Assembly (NCBI GenBank): GCA_042091695.1
Contig: JBELHA010000033.1
Coordinates: forward strand, 1-34,864
Length of the DNA stretch: 34,864 bases
Direction of reading: 5' to 3'
DNA from: Flavicella sp042091695
GTDB taxonomy: Bacteria > Bacteroidota > Bacteroidia > Flavobacteriales > Flavobacteriaceae
Below, piece by piece: positions 25,940 to 33,129 of this stretch. Under the pieces are notes generated by a model. The model searched no databases, had not been told where the DNA came from, and worked only from the letters and a program-made list of their open reading frames with translations. The stretch's first letter is position 1. Every line of letters starts with the position of its first letter. The position numbers and the translations under genes are program-made.

Positions 25940-26416
25940 ATGAACCAAATACGTATGATAGCAGACTTATATTCAAAAAAAGAGTGGCTTTTTCTAGTAC
26001 TATTCTCTTTTATTTTAGCCCTGATTTTTATTGACTTTCAGCCTTTAGATTTTATGAGGTTTCAAATAGGGAGTCATGCAGTGCAGGTTCCTGCTATAAT
26101 CCTATTCCCCTTGCTCTTTTTCTTTTCAGGACTGCAATTACCATATATAAAGTTTGTGTATGCCGATGGGAAATCAATAGCACAAAAAATTATTTTCTTC
26201 TTGATAAATACCTATTTGACCTATCTTATTTTTACGGGTGGATTTTGGGTTTGGAAATGCTGTAATGGAAATATAACCACCTTATTTTTTGGAGGTGTAA
26301 AGTATGATTTTGTAATCAATACAGGGAATGTACTGTTTTGGGTCTTATACCAAACAATATTGATCGTGTATGCTTTTTCTCTCCTTAAAATCCTAGTATC
26401 AAGAACCAAGAAATAA
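25940..26416 (+). CDS. Four-helix membrane protein of unknown function inside the Moco cluster
   Basis: The 158-residue protein has a charged N-terminus and about four membrane helices (about 14-30, 48-64, 80-102, 125-148). The third region ends with a WVWKCCNG patch carrying two adjacent cysteines. It lies 24 bp after moaA and 45 bp before moeA, so it is almost certainly transcribed with them. I do not recognise the family and see no ATPase, permease or cofactor motif. The place between moaA and moeA makes a role in cofactor delivery or molybdate handling possible, but nothing in the sequence shows this. A later ATG at 25955 is also possible. Confidence 0.8.
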   Translation: MNQIRMIADLYSKKEWLFLVLFSFILALIFIDFQPLDFMRFQIGSHAVQVPAIILFPLLFFFSGLQLPYIKFVYADGKSIAQKIIFFLINTYLTYLIFTGGFWVWKCCNGNITTLFFGGVKYDFVINTGNVLFWVLYQTILIVYAFSLLKILVSRTKK

Positions 26417-26427
26417 ACCTATAACTT

Positions 26428-26449
26428 CCGATGAAACGCGTCGGTTTTT
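26428..26449 (+). terminator. Weak hairpin with T-run between the unknown membrane gene and moeA
   Basis: CCGATG (26428-26433) can pair with CGTCGG (26439-26444), with one G-T wobble and an AAACG loop, followed by TTTTT (26445-26449). The stem is only six bp, so it is a weak terminator or attenuator. It ends 12 bases before the moeA ATG at 26462. Confidence 0.45.
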
Positions 26450-26461
26450 CAAACAATATTT

Positions 26462-27649
26462 ATGACAACTGTAGCAGAAGCATTACAAATAATACAGGGG
26501 CAACCAAGATTCTATGGAACAGAGTATGTTTCTTATTTAGAGGCTACCCAACGAGTGTTGGCGGAGCCTATCTATGCTGATTTAGATTTTCCTTCTTTCG
26601 ACCGTGTCTGTATGGATGGTATTGCTATTTCTTTTGCCTCTTTCGAAAAAGGCTGTCGTGCATTTCCTATTGAGGGCATACAAGCAGCCGGAAGTCCACA
26701 ACAAACGAAAAGACAACAAGACAGTTGTTTGGAGGTCATGACTGGCGCTGTATTGCCTCTTGGTACCGATGTAATAGTTCCCTATGAAAAGGTTGAAATA
26801 TCCAACGGAACTGCAACGGTTTTATTAGAGGAGGTTTCACAATTACAACACGTACATCTCAAAGGGAGAGATAGGGCTCAAGGAGCTATTTTAATTCCTG
26901 AAAACACATTGGTTACTGCTGCTGAAGTAGGAGTGTTAGCCACAGTTGGTAAAGCTGAGGTTTTGGTGAAAAAACAACCGAAAGTAGTAATCGTTTCTAC
27001 GGGAGATGAGCTCGTCGAGGTTACACAAACTCCTTTGCCCCACCAAATACGTAGAAGCAATGTATTCAGTCTTCAAACTTTGTTGTCGGTGGTCGGAGTG
27101 CAAGCTGAAACACTTCATTTAGATGATGATCAAGAACAGTTAGAGATACAAATTGCGCAACTGTTTGAAGCCTTCGATGTCCTCCTTTTTAGTGGCGCAG
27201 TAAGCAAAGGGAAATATGATTTTTTACCTAAAGTTTTGGAGCATTTAGGGGTGGAGAAATTATTCCATAGGGTTCAGCAAAGACCGGGAAAACCTTTTTG
27301 GTTTGGTGCTAAATCAGAAAAACTAGTATTTGCATTTCCAGGAAACCCTGTGTCTACCTACGTCAATTGTCTGCAGTATTTTTACTCGTGGTACCGAGTC
27401 AGCATGAGCTTGGATACTACACAATTGTATGCAGAATTGGGAGCGGACATAACATTCAAACCCTCGCTTACCTATTTTTTACAAGTCCGTTTGAACTATG
27501 AAAAAGCGACAGTAATCGCAATGCCTGTTAAGGGGAATGGTTCTGGAGATTTGGCAAACTTAGTCGATGCCGATGCCTTTATGATCTTGCCGGAAGACGC
27601 TGTTTTATTTGAAAAAGGAACTGTGTTTCCTATTCTTAGGTATAGGTAG
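26462..27649 (+). CDS. moeA: Molybdopterin molybdenumtransferase MoeA
   Basis: The 395-residue protein has the four-domain MoeA plan. Visible marks are FPSFDRVCMDGIAIS (N-terminal, normally P-x-x-x-x-S-x-x-D-G-Y/F-A), EVMTGAVLPLGTDVIVPYEKVE, VSTGDELVE with the phosphate-binding domain, FSGAVSKGKYDFLPKVLEHLGVEKLFHRVQQRPGKPFWFG and FAFPGNPVSTYVNCLQYF. MoeA inserts molybdate into adenylylated molybdopterin. In most MoeA proteins the D-G loop reads S-x-x-D-G-[YF]-A; here it is RVCMDGIAIS with Ile in place of the aromatic, a small deviation. It follows the unknown membrane gene and precedes moaC. Confidence 0.95.
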   Translation: MTTVAEALQIIQGQPRFYGTEYVSYLEATQRVLAEPIYADLDFPSFDRVCMDGIAISFASFEKGCRAFPIEGIQAAGSPQQTKRQQDSCLEVMTGAVLPLGTDVIVPYEKVEISNGTATVLLEEVSQLQHVHLKGRDRAQGAILIPENTLVTAAEVGVLATVGKAEVLVKKQPKVVIVSTGDELVEVTQTPLPHQIRRSNVFSLQTLLSVVGVQAETLHLDDDQEQLEIQIAQLFEAFDVLLFSGAVSKGKYDFLPKVLEHLGVEKLFHRVQQRPGKPFWFGAKSEKLVFAFPGNPVSTYVNCLQYFYSWYRVSMSLDTTQLYAELGADITFKPSLTYFLQVRLNYEKATVIAMPVKGNGSGDLANLVDADAFMILPEDAVLFEKGTVFPILRYR

Positions 27650-27738
27650 TTTAACGTTTTCTTTGGTGAAAGTTGATAGATAATAGTTATTTTCACACCC
27701 AGCAAAATAAATAAAAAATACTCTTAAACTAAGACCTC

Positions 27739-28215
27739 ATGAGTGAGTTTTCCCATATCAATAATGACAAGAATCCTAAAATGGTAGATGTAGGGTCCAA
27801 AGCAATTACCCAAAGAAAAGCGAGGGCTAAAGCAAGTATGTTTTTAGGTAATGAAATTATCAGTTTGTTTGAAAACGATGAATTACACACCAAAAAAGGA
27901 CCTGTCTTTCAAACGGCAATTGTTGCTGGGATACAAGGAGTTAAAAAAACGTCTGACCTAATACCTATGTGTCATCCCTTGCTAATCAATGGAGTAGATA
28001 TCGCAATAGAAATTGTCAGTAAGACGCATATAGAAATTCTATGTACTGTAAAAATTGAGGGAAAAACAGGAGTTGAAATGGAAGCCCTCACTGGAGCCTC
28101 TATCGCGGCATTGACCGTATATGACATGTGTAAGTCTGTATCGCAGGATATGATAATTGAATCTGTTTCTTTGTTAGAAAAAACAGGAGGAAAGTCGGAT
28201 ATACTAAAGCCATAA
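27739..28215 (+). CDS. moaC: Cyclic pyranopterin monophosphate synthase MoaC
   Basis: The 158-residue protein carries the MoaC marks: MVDVGSKAITQRKARAKA near the N-terminus, KKTSDLIPMCHPLLI with the active-site His, and KTGVEMEALTGASIAALTVYDMCKS, which holds the conserved Glu, Asp and Lys. It converts the MoaA product to cPMP. The gene lies 89 bp after moeA and 21 bp before the mobA ATG. Confidence 0.97.
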   Translation: MSEFSHINNDKNPKMVDVGSKAITQRKARAKASMFLGNEIISLFENDELHTKKGPVFQTAIVAGIQGVKKTSDLIPMCHPLLINGVDIAIEIVSKTHIEILCTVKIEGKTGVEMEALTGASIAALTVYDMCKSVSQDMIIESVSLLEKTGGKSDILKP

Positions 28216-28236
28216 ACCATTAAAAAATTGAATAAA

Positions 28237-29355
28237 ATGGAAAAAAAACACAGCAAACACAAAAAGATGACCCGTAGGGAAAATGGTTTGTATGCAGTTA
28301 ATGAATTGGCGTTTGTAGGTGTAAAATGCAGTACCATTACGAATTTAGTTTCTGAGATCAGCAACCAGCTTTCTGAGCAAATTAAAATAGGGTATTTTGA
28401 TGCCTCGCACGGAAAAGACAACCAACCTCCTGCATTCGATACCTATACATTTCATCCTTCAGGAGATACAACAGTACATATAGACCGCAAAGAAAATTGT
28501 TTCAACGAGCGAATTTTGTTTACACCCTATGACCTGCTGTGCGTCAACGGGAACCACTTTCAGGCAAACAAACAAATCATACTGTTAGATCCAGAAAAAG
28601 AAAAGTCGATTCTAAAACGCATTGACCAATTAACAGATATTCAGTTTTTTGTAAAGACAACAGAAAATTCGAAAGTTTTTGATTGTCTGTTAGAGCGAGA
28701 TCCTAAAATAGCTTCGCTTCCTGTATACGATATTTCGGATGTTATTTCGATTAGCAATCACATTCAAGATATTTGTAAAAAGGTAGCACCTGTTCTGAAT
28801 GGTTTGGTATTGGTCGGAGGGAAAAGTACACGCATGGGAACCGATAAATCCCAACTAAACTATCACGGCATGCCTCAAGGCGCTTATGCGGTATCTCTTT
28901 TGGAAGCGCAAGGTTTGCAAACTTTCGTTTCTGTGCGGGATGCACAACAGTCGACATTCGAAAATACCATAGCAGATGCCTTTGTAGATTTGGGTCCTTT
29001 TGGGGGAATCTGCTCGGCTTTTATGAGAAATCCTAATCAAGCCTATTTGGTTTTGGCTACTGATGTTCCTAATGTGGACGCTGCTTTGATCTCTTTGTTG
29101 CTCTCAAAGAGAAACCCTAAAAAAATAGCGACAGCTATCAAAGGAAAAGGAAAGCAATTTGCAGAGCCTTTAGTAACTATATGGGAGCCAAAAGCCTATC
29201 CTGTTTTGTTGCAATACCTTTCTCAAGGCTATTCATGTCCCCGAAAAGCACTGATCAATTCAGATGTCGAAATTGTTGAGGTAGATGACTACTTGATTCA
29301 AAATGTCAATACACCAGAAGACTACACATCGGTCAAAGAAGGCCTTCAGAAATAA
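28237..29355 (+). CDS. mobA: Molybdenum cofactor guanylyltransferase MobA with an N-terminal MobB-like domain
   Basis: The C-terminal half (about 187-372) is MobA: LVGGKSTRMGTDKSQL (about 193-207) is the nucleotide-binding L-x-G-G-x-S-x-R-M-G-x-D-K motif, and VLATDVPNVD is the metal-binding Asp segment. It attaches GMP to Mo-molybdopterin to give the bis-MGD type cofactor. Residues about 18-180 form a separate domain that starts ELAFVGVKCSTITNLV, placed like the P-loop strand of MobB but without a proper GxxxxGK[ST], and has an acidic DLLCVNGNHF segment later. I read it as a degenerate MobB-like domain; similar two-domain MobA proteins occur in flavobacteria, to my memory. The start was set at ATG 28237 rather than the TTG three codons earlier. 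Confidence 0.9.
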   Translation: MEKKHSKHKKMTRRENGLYAVNELAFVGVKCSTITNLVSEISNQLSEQIKIGYFDASHGKDNQPPAFDTYTFHPSGDTTVHIDRKENCFNERILFTPYDLLCVNGNHFQANKQIILLDPEKEKSILKRIDQLTDIQFFVKTTENSKVFDCLLERDPKIASLPVYDISDVISISNHIQDICKKVAPVLNGLVLVGGKSTRMGTDKSQLNYHGMPQGAYAVSLLEAQGLQTFVSVRDAQQSTFENTIADAFVDLGPFGGICSAFMRNPNQAYLVLATDVPNVDAALISLLLSKRNPKKIATAIKGKGKQFAEPLVTIWEPKAYPVLLQYLSQGYSCPRKALINSDVEIVEVDDYLIQNVNTPEDYTSVKEGLQK

Positions 29356-29384
29356 AGACCTTTCGTTTATTAAATACATACTTC

Positions 29385-31157
29385 ATGGAGCAAGTACCTT
29401 ATACATTTTACCAAGCTCAAAAGGAGACTTTTGAACAACAATTACTTACGATCAATAAACAACTATATATTTTTAGCACATTGAGGACATTGGTGTTTTT
29501 GGCTACCATCTTTTGTGTGTATACTTTTTTGGGAGATATTCAAGAAATGCTTTTATCTGCGGGTATTGGTGCTTTACTTTTTGTCGTTTTTTTACATAGG
29601 TATTTGTATTTCAAAAGAGTAAAAACGGAAGTTGCAATTTTGGTGGCAATCAATTCTAAGGAATTAGATGCGCTGAACGGAGAATACTTGGACTTTGAGT
29701 CTGGAGAAGTTTACAAGGATGCGAGCCATGCTTTTGCCAATGATATTGACTTGTTTGGTGTGGGCTCTTTTTTTCAATATATAAATCGAACGGTTACGGA
29801 AGCAGGTGAGCAGTATTTGGTAGGACTTTTAAAAGAGAATAGCCCTAAAGAAGTTGCCTCAAAACAAGAATCAATCCGAGAATTGTCACAAAAGTCTGAA
29901 TGGCGACAGCGATTTTCGATGAAAGCTAATTTAGCCAATACAGAAGTAGCACCTGAAACTATTCTGTCTTGGTTACAGTCTTATAAATGTGCGATACAAG
30001 AACTTGTAGGGCCACTTTCTAAAGTTTTTTCGGGGATTTCAATGGTGTTGATTACTACGGTTTTTGTTGGATATATGTCTTTTTCATATCTGTTATTATG
30101 GTATTTTTTGGGTTTGTTTATTTCGTTGCTGTATGTGAAAAGAGTGAGCAAGTTGCAAAGGGATGCTGGAAAGTCTAAAGCTATTTTCGAACAATACTAT
30201 TACTGTTTAGAAGTTTTAGAGGGAGTTGATTTTTCGTCTAAGTTATTACAACAAAAACACGCGTCCCTGCATACCGATGGAGTTTCAGTTTCACAGGTGT
30301 TTAAGAAATTATCAAAAACATTAGATGCCTTAGATCAGCGCAATAATTTGTTGTTTTCTTTTTTTGCCAATGGGTTGTTTTTATGGGATATTCAGCAAGC
30401 TACTAAAATTGAGGCTTGGATAACGCTTTATAAAGATAAGGTTGTAAATTGGTTTTCAGTACTCTCTTTTTTTGATGCGTACAATTCCTTGGCTAATTTT
30501 GCGTTCAATCATCCTACATTTGAATTCCCTAATATCACAGAGAAAGAGGGCGTTTTTCAAGCGAAAGATTTAGGACATCCTTTGTTGGATGCTTCCAAAA
30601 GAATTACGAGTGACTTTGGTATTGACAACCATGGGTTCTTAATCATTACAGGAGCAAACATGGCAGGTAAGAGTACTTTTCTGAGGACGATTTCTTTGAC
30701 GGTTGTATTGTCAAACCTCGGATTGCCTGTCTGTAGTACTTCGATGGAATATAGTCCCGTTAAGTTGTTGACGAGTATGCGTACTTCTGACTCCTTGACA
30801 GAAGACACCTCGTATTTTTTCTCCGAATTAAAACGTCTCAAGTTTATCGTAGATAAACTTCAGGATTCAGATTATTTTATTGTGTTAGATGAGATTCTGA
30901 AGGGAACCAATAGTACCGATAAGGCTATAGGATCGCTTAAATTTTTGGAAAAGTTAGTACAAACGAAAGCGACAGGTTTGATTGCTACACACGACCTTAG
31001 CCTTTGTGATATTGAAAAAAACTACCCTCAAATTGAAAATTATTATTTTGATGCAGAGATTGTTGCTGATGAATTGCACTTTGATTACAAGCTAAAAAAA
31101 GGAGTGTGTCAGAATATGAATGCCTCATTTTTATTGCGAAAAATGGAAATAGTATAA
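29385..31157 (+). CDS. Membrane-anchored MutS-like ATPase (MutS core and ATPase domains only)
   Basis: The 590-residue protein has two N-terminal membrane helices (about 30-68), a MutS core-like region (about 120-215; DLFGVGSFFQYINRTVTEAGEQYLVGLL is the lever/core signature), a second pair of helices (about 213-257), and a C-terminal MutS ATPase. The ATPase has Walker A GANMAGKS (K429), the ED-x-SYFF-x-ELKR signature loop, Walker B FIVLDEILKGTNS (D502, E503) and ATHD. The mismatch-recognition domain I (Phe-x-Glu) and the connector domain of true MutS are absent, so this is not the mismatch-repair MutS. It belongs to the membrane MutS-related group common in Bacteroidota, whose role I do not know. 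It is 29 bp after mobA, last in the + strand Moco cluster. Confidence 0.88.
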   Translation: MEQVPYTFYQAQKETFEQQLLTINKQLYIFSTLRTLVFLATIFCVYTFLGDIQEMLLSAGIGALLFVVFLHRYLYFKRVKTEVAILVAINSKELDALNGEYLDFESGEVYKDASHAFANDIDLFGVGSFFQYINRTVTEAGEQYLVGLLKENSPKEVASKQESIRELSQKSEWRQRFSMKANLANTEVAPETILSWLQSYKCAIQELVGPLSKVFSGISMVLITTVFVGYMSFSYLLLWYFLGLFISLLYVKRVSKLQRDAGKSKAIFEQYYYCLEVLEGVDFSSKLLQQKHASLHTDGVSVSQVFKKLSKTLDALDQRNNLLFSFFANGLFLWDIQQATKIEAWITLYKDKVVNWFSVLSFFDAYNSLANFAFNHPTFEFPNITEKEGVFQAKDLGHPLLDASKRITSDFGIDNHGFLIITGANMAGKSTFLRTISLTVVLSNLGLPVCSTSMEYSPVKLLTSMRTSDSLTEDTSYFFSELKRLKFIVDKLQDSDYFIVLDEILKGTNSTDKAIGSLKFLEKLVQTKATGLIATHDLSLCDIEKNYPQIENYYFDAEIVADELHFDYKLKKGVCQNMNASFLLRKMEIV

Positions 31158-31174
31158 AGGTGGCATTGCCATTA

Positions 31175-31597
31175 CTATGGGTGTGCATTGACCCATATAG
31201 CACCGTCTTCAAAATACTCTTTTTTCCAGATAGGGACTGTTTCTTTTAGGCTGTCAATCGCAAATTCACAGGCTGAAAATGCCGCTTTTCTATGGGCTGC
31301 GGAAACAGCTATCACAACAGGAATGTCTCCAATTTTTAAAGACCCAATGGCATGGTGTATGGCAATTTTGTGTACTTCAAAATTTTCCATCACAAGAAGT
31401 GCTATTTTTTCCATTTCTTTAAGTGCCATGGGTTCGTAAGCCGAAAAATCAAGACGCGTTACCCTTTTCCCTTGGGTGTGATTTCGAACAGTGCCAACAA
31501 ACAAGTCAATACCACCACAGGTAGGGTCTTCTACAAAGTCATAGCAAGTTTGTATTGAGAGTGGTTTTTTGTCAATTTTTATAGATATGCAGTCCAT
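31175..31597 (-). CDS. moaE: Molybdopterin synthase catalytic subunit MoaE
   Basis: The 140-residue protein from the ATG at 31597 has the MoaE marks: GGIDLFVGTVRNHTQGKRVTRLDFSAYEPMA, with the conserved Arg and the substrate-binding turn, HHAIGSLKIGDIPVVIAVSAAHRKAAF, and the C-terminal VPIWKKEYFEDGAIWV with the catalytic Lys. With MoaD it adds the dithiolene sulfurs to cPMP. A longer frame (start 31708) would overlap moaD and is rejected; the chosen start is 16 bp after the moaD stop. It is convergent with the MutS-like gene. Confidence 0.95.
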   Translation of the reverse strand: MDCISIKIDKKPLSIQTCYDFVEDPTCGGIDLFVGTVRNHTQGKRVTRLDFSAYEPMALKEMEKIALLVMENFEVHKIAIHHAIGSLKIGDIPVVIAVSAAHRKAAFSACEFAIDSLKETVPIWKKEYFEDGAIWVNAHP

Positions 31598-31613
31598 TTG
31601 ATACTTGTTGTTT

Positions 31614-31853
31614 TTAGCCACCACTGACAGGAGGAATAATAGCAAGCGTATCTCCCTCAGTAACGAGTTTTTCATCAGTGGCATAGTGCTCATTGATGGC
31701 GATTGCATAATTTGTGTAAGATTGTAATACAGGGTGGTTCAGCGCCAATGCTTCTTTGAACTCAAGGATGTTTTTTCCCGAAAAATCCATCTTCAAGCTC
31801 TCAGTGCCTAGTAGGTCAGCTACAATCCCAAAAAATAAAACATTTACCTGCAT
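31614..31853 (-). CDS. moaD: Molybdopterin synthase sulfur-carrier subunit MoaD
   Basis: The 79-residue beta-grasp protein from the ATG at 31853 begins QVNVLFFGIVADLLGTESL and ends VTEGDTLAIIPPVSGG. The terminal GG is thiocarboxylated and donates sulfur within MoaE. MoaD is normally adenylated by MoeB, which is not in the window. moaD and moaE form a two-gene minus-strand operon that converges on the main Moco cluster. A longer frame upstream (to 31895) is rejected since it runs into the promoter. Confidence 0.95.
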   Translation of the reverse strand: MQVNVLFFGIVADLLGTESLKMDFSGKNILEFKEALALNHPVLQSYTNYAIAINEHYATDEKLVTEGDTLAIIPPVSGG

Positions 31854-31880
31854 TTTTAATCTATTTCTGTGAGGAAAGTT

Positions 31881-31913
31881 CAAAGATACAATCAATATTT
31901 CACTGTTTCACAA
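31881..31913 (-). promoter_or_regulatory. Probable promoter of moaD-moaE
   Basis: Reading on the minus strand, TTG (31913-31911), a 22-bp spacer and TAtcTTTG (31888-31881) fit the Bacteroidota pattern. The -7 box is 27 bp before the moaD ATG at 31853. Confidence 0.55.
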
Positions 31914-31966
31914 TCATGCACTGTACTTTTTAGACTTCGTGGTTTCAGTAGCATAGATTAAAACTG

Positions 31967-31974
31967 TAAATTTG
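31967..31974 (+). promoter_or_regulatory. -7 box (TAaaTTTG) immediately before queG
   Basis: TAaaTTTG ends 7 bases before the TTG start at 31982, so transcription would start at or about the start codon. It is divergent from the moaDE promoter 54 bp away. No clear -33 element is seen. Confidence 0.45.
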
Positions 31975-31981
31975 TAAAGAT

Positions 31982-32908
31982 TTGAATCAAAAAGCTACAT
32001 ATAGTTCCCGTATTAAAGCCAAAGCTTTGTCTTTAGGCTTTACGAGTATTGGTATTTCCAAAGCTACTTTTTTAGAAGAGGAAGCGCCAAAATTAGAAGC
32101 TTGGCTTAAAAAAGGGTACCAAGGAGAGATGTCCTATTTAGAAAATCATTTTGACAAGCGTTTGGATCCAAGATTACTCGTGGCAGATGCAAAATCTGTA
32201 GTATCACTTTCCTATAATTATTTCCCAGAACAACAGCAAGAAGAAGGTGCCTACAAGTTGGCTAAATATGCCTATGGCCAAGATTATCATTTTGTAATCA
32301 AAGACAAACTAAGAGCTTTGATGGCTTTTATTCAAGAAGAAATCGGTGAAGTGTCAGGGAGGGCTTTTTCGGATTCGGCACCAATTATGGAGCGCGCTTG
32401 GGCTCAAAAATCAGGCTTGGGATGGAATGGTAAAAATAGCCTACTGATTCAGAAAAATGCAGGTTCATTCTTTTTTTTGGCAGAATTGATATTGGATTTG
32501 GAATTGGAAGAAGATACTCCTTTTACAACCGATCATTGTGGTACTTGTACGCGCTGTATAGATGCTTGTCCTACACAGGCAATATTGCCAAACAATACGG
32601 TAGATGGCAGCAAGTGCATTTCCTATTTTACAATAGAACTTAAAAACGAATTGCCTAGCTCAGAAAAAGGGAAATTTGAGGACTGGATGTTTGGCTGTGA
32701 TATTTGTCAAGATGTTTGTCCGTGGAATCGTTTTTCAAAACCCCACCAAGAACCGCTTTTTCAACCACATTCAGACCTGTTGCAGATGACCAAATCTGAT
32801 TGGGATGAGATTACAGAGGATGTTTTTCGAAAAGTATTTAAAAAATCTGCTGTTAAAAGAACAAAGTTCAAGGGCTTGACTCGAAACATTGATTTTTTAA
32901 AAAAATAA
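31982..32908 (+). CDS. queG: Epoxyqueuosine reductase QueG
   Basis: The 308-residue protein is a cobalamin- and iron-sulfur-dependent reductase that turns epoxyqueuosine at tRNA position 34 into queuosine. Visible: N-terminal LGFTSIGISKATFLEEEAPKLEAWL, GWNGKNSLLI, the first 4Fe-4S cluster (C186, C189, C192, C196 in CGTCTRCIDACP), followed by KCISYFTIELK, and the second cluster in FGCDICQDVCPW. The start is TTG 31982; the next Met (near residue 50) is far inside the domain, and the N-terminus chosen matches family length. A -7 box just upstream makes the leader very short. No other queuosine genes are near. Confidence 0.95.
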   Translation: MNQKATYSSRIKAKALSLGFTSIGISKATFLEEEAPKLEAWLKKGYQGEMSYLENHFDKRLDPRLLVADAKSVVSLSYNYFPEQQQEEGAYKLAKYAYGQDYHFVIKDKLRALMAFIQEEIGEVSGRAFSDSAPIMERAWAQKSGLGWNGKNSLLIQKNAGSFFFLAELILDLELEEDTPFTTDHCGTCTRCIDACPTQAILPNNTVDGSKCISYFTIELKNELPSSEKGKFEDWMFGCDICQDVCPWNRFSKPHQEPLFQPHSDLLQMTKSDWDEITEDVFRKVFKKSAVKRTKFKGLTRNIDFLKK

Positions 32909-33092
32909 GTTGTATTCCTGCAGTATAAAATATATCAAAAAAACGCACATTACATATCTAACAACAGTTTGAATCGTTTAGCAAAAGGATGCTGGTTTAA
33001 AGCTAGATAAATCAAACACTTAATTCATCTTTAGATGTTATTTTTATAAATCAAAAGATTCCCAATTAAAGGATGTTTTGGTTTAAAAATAA

Positions 33093-33100
33093 TATATTTG
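33093..33100 (+). promoter_or_regulatory. -7 box (TAtaTTTG) before the malic enzyme gene
   Basis: TAtaTTTG lies 29 bp before the ATG at 33130. A TTG at 33078-33080 is only 12 bp away and too close for a -33 element, so only the -7 box is supported. Confidence 0.55.
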
Positions 33101-33129
33101 TCCGTTCAAACTTAACGACCCAACAAACT

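Noticed and set aside
27972..28421. A 149-codon minus-strand frame spanning the moaC-mobA junction
   Set aside because: It covers conserved parts of moaC in antisense and shows no recognisable features.
29385..31157. Reading this gene as the mismatch-repair MutS
   Set aside because: The mismatch-recognition and connector domains are absent, the protein is about 590 residues instead of about 850, and it has membrane helices.
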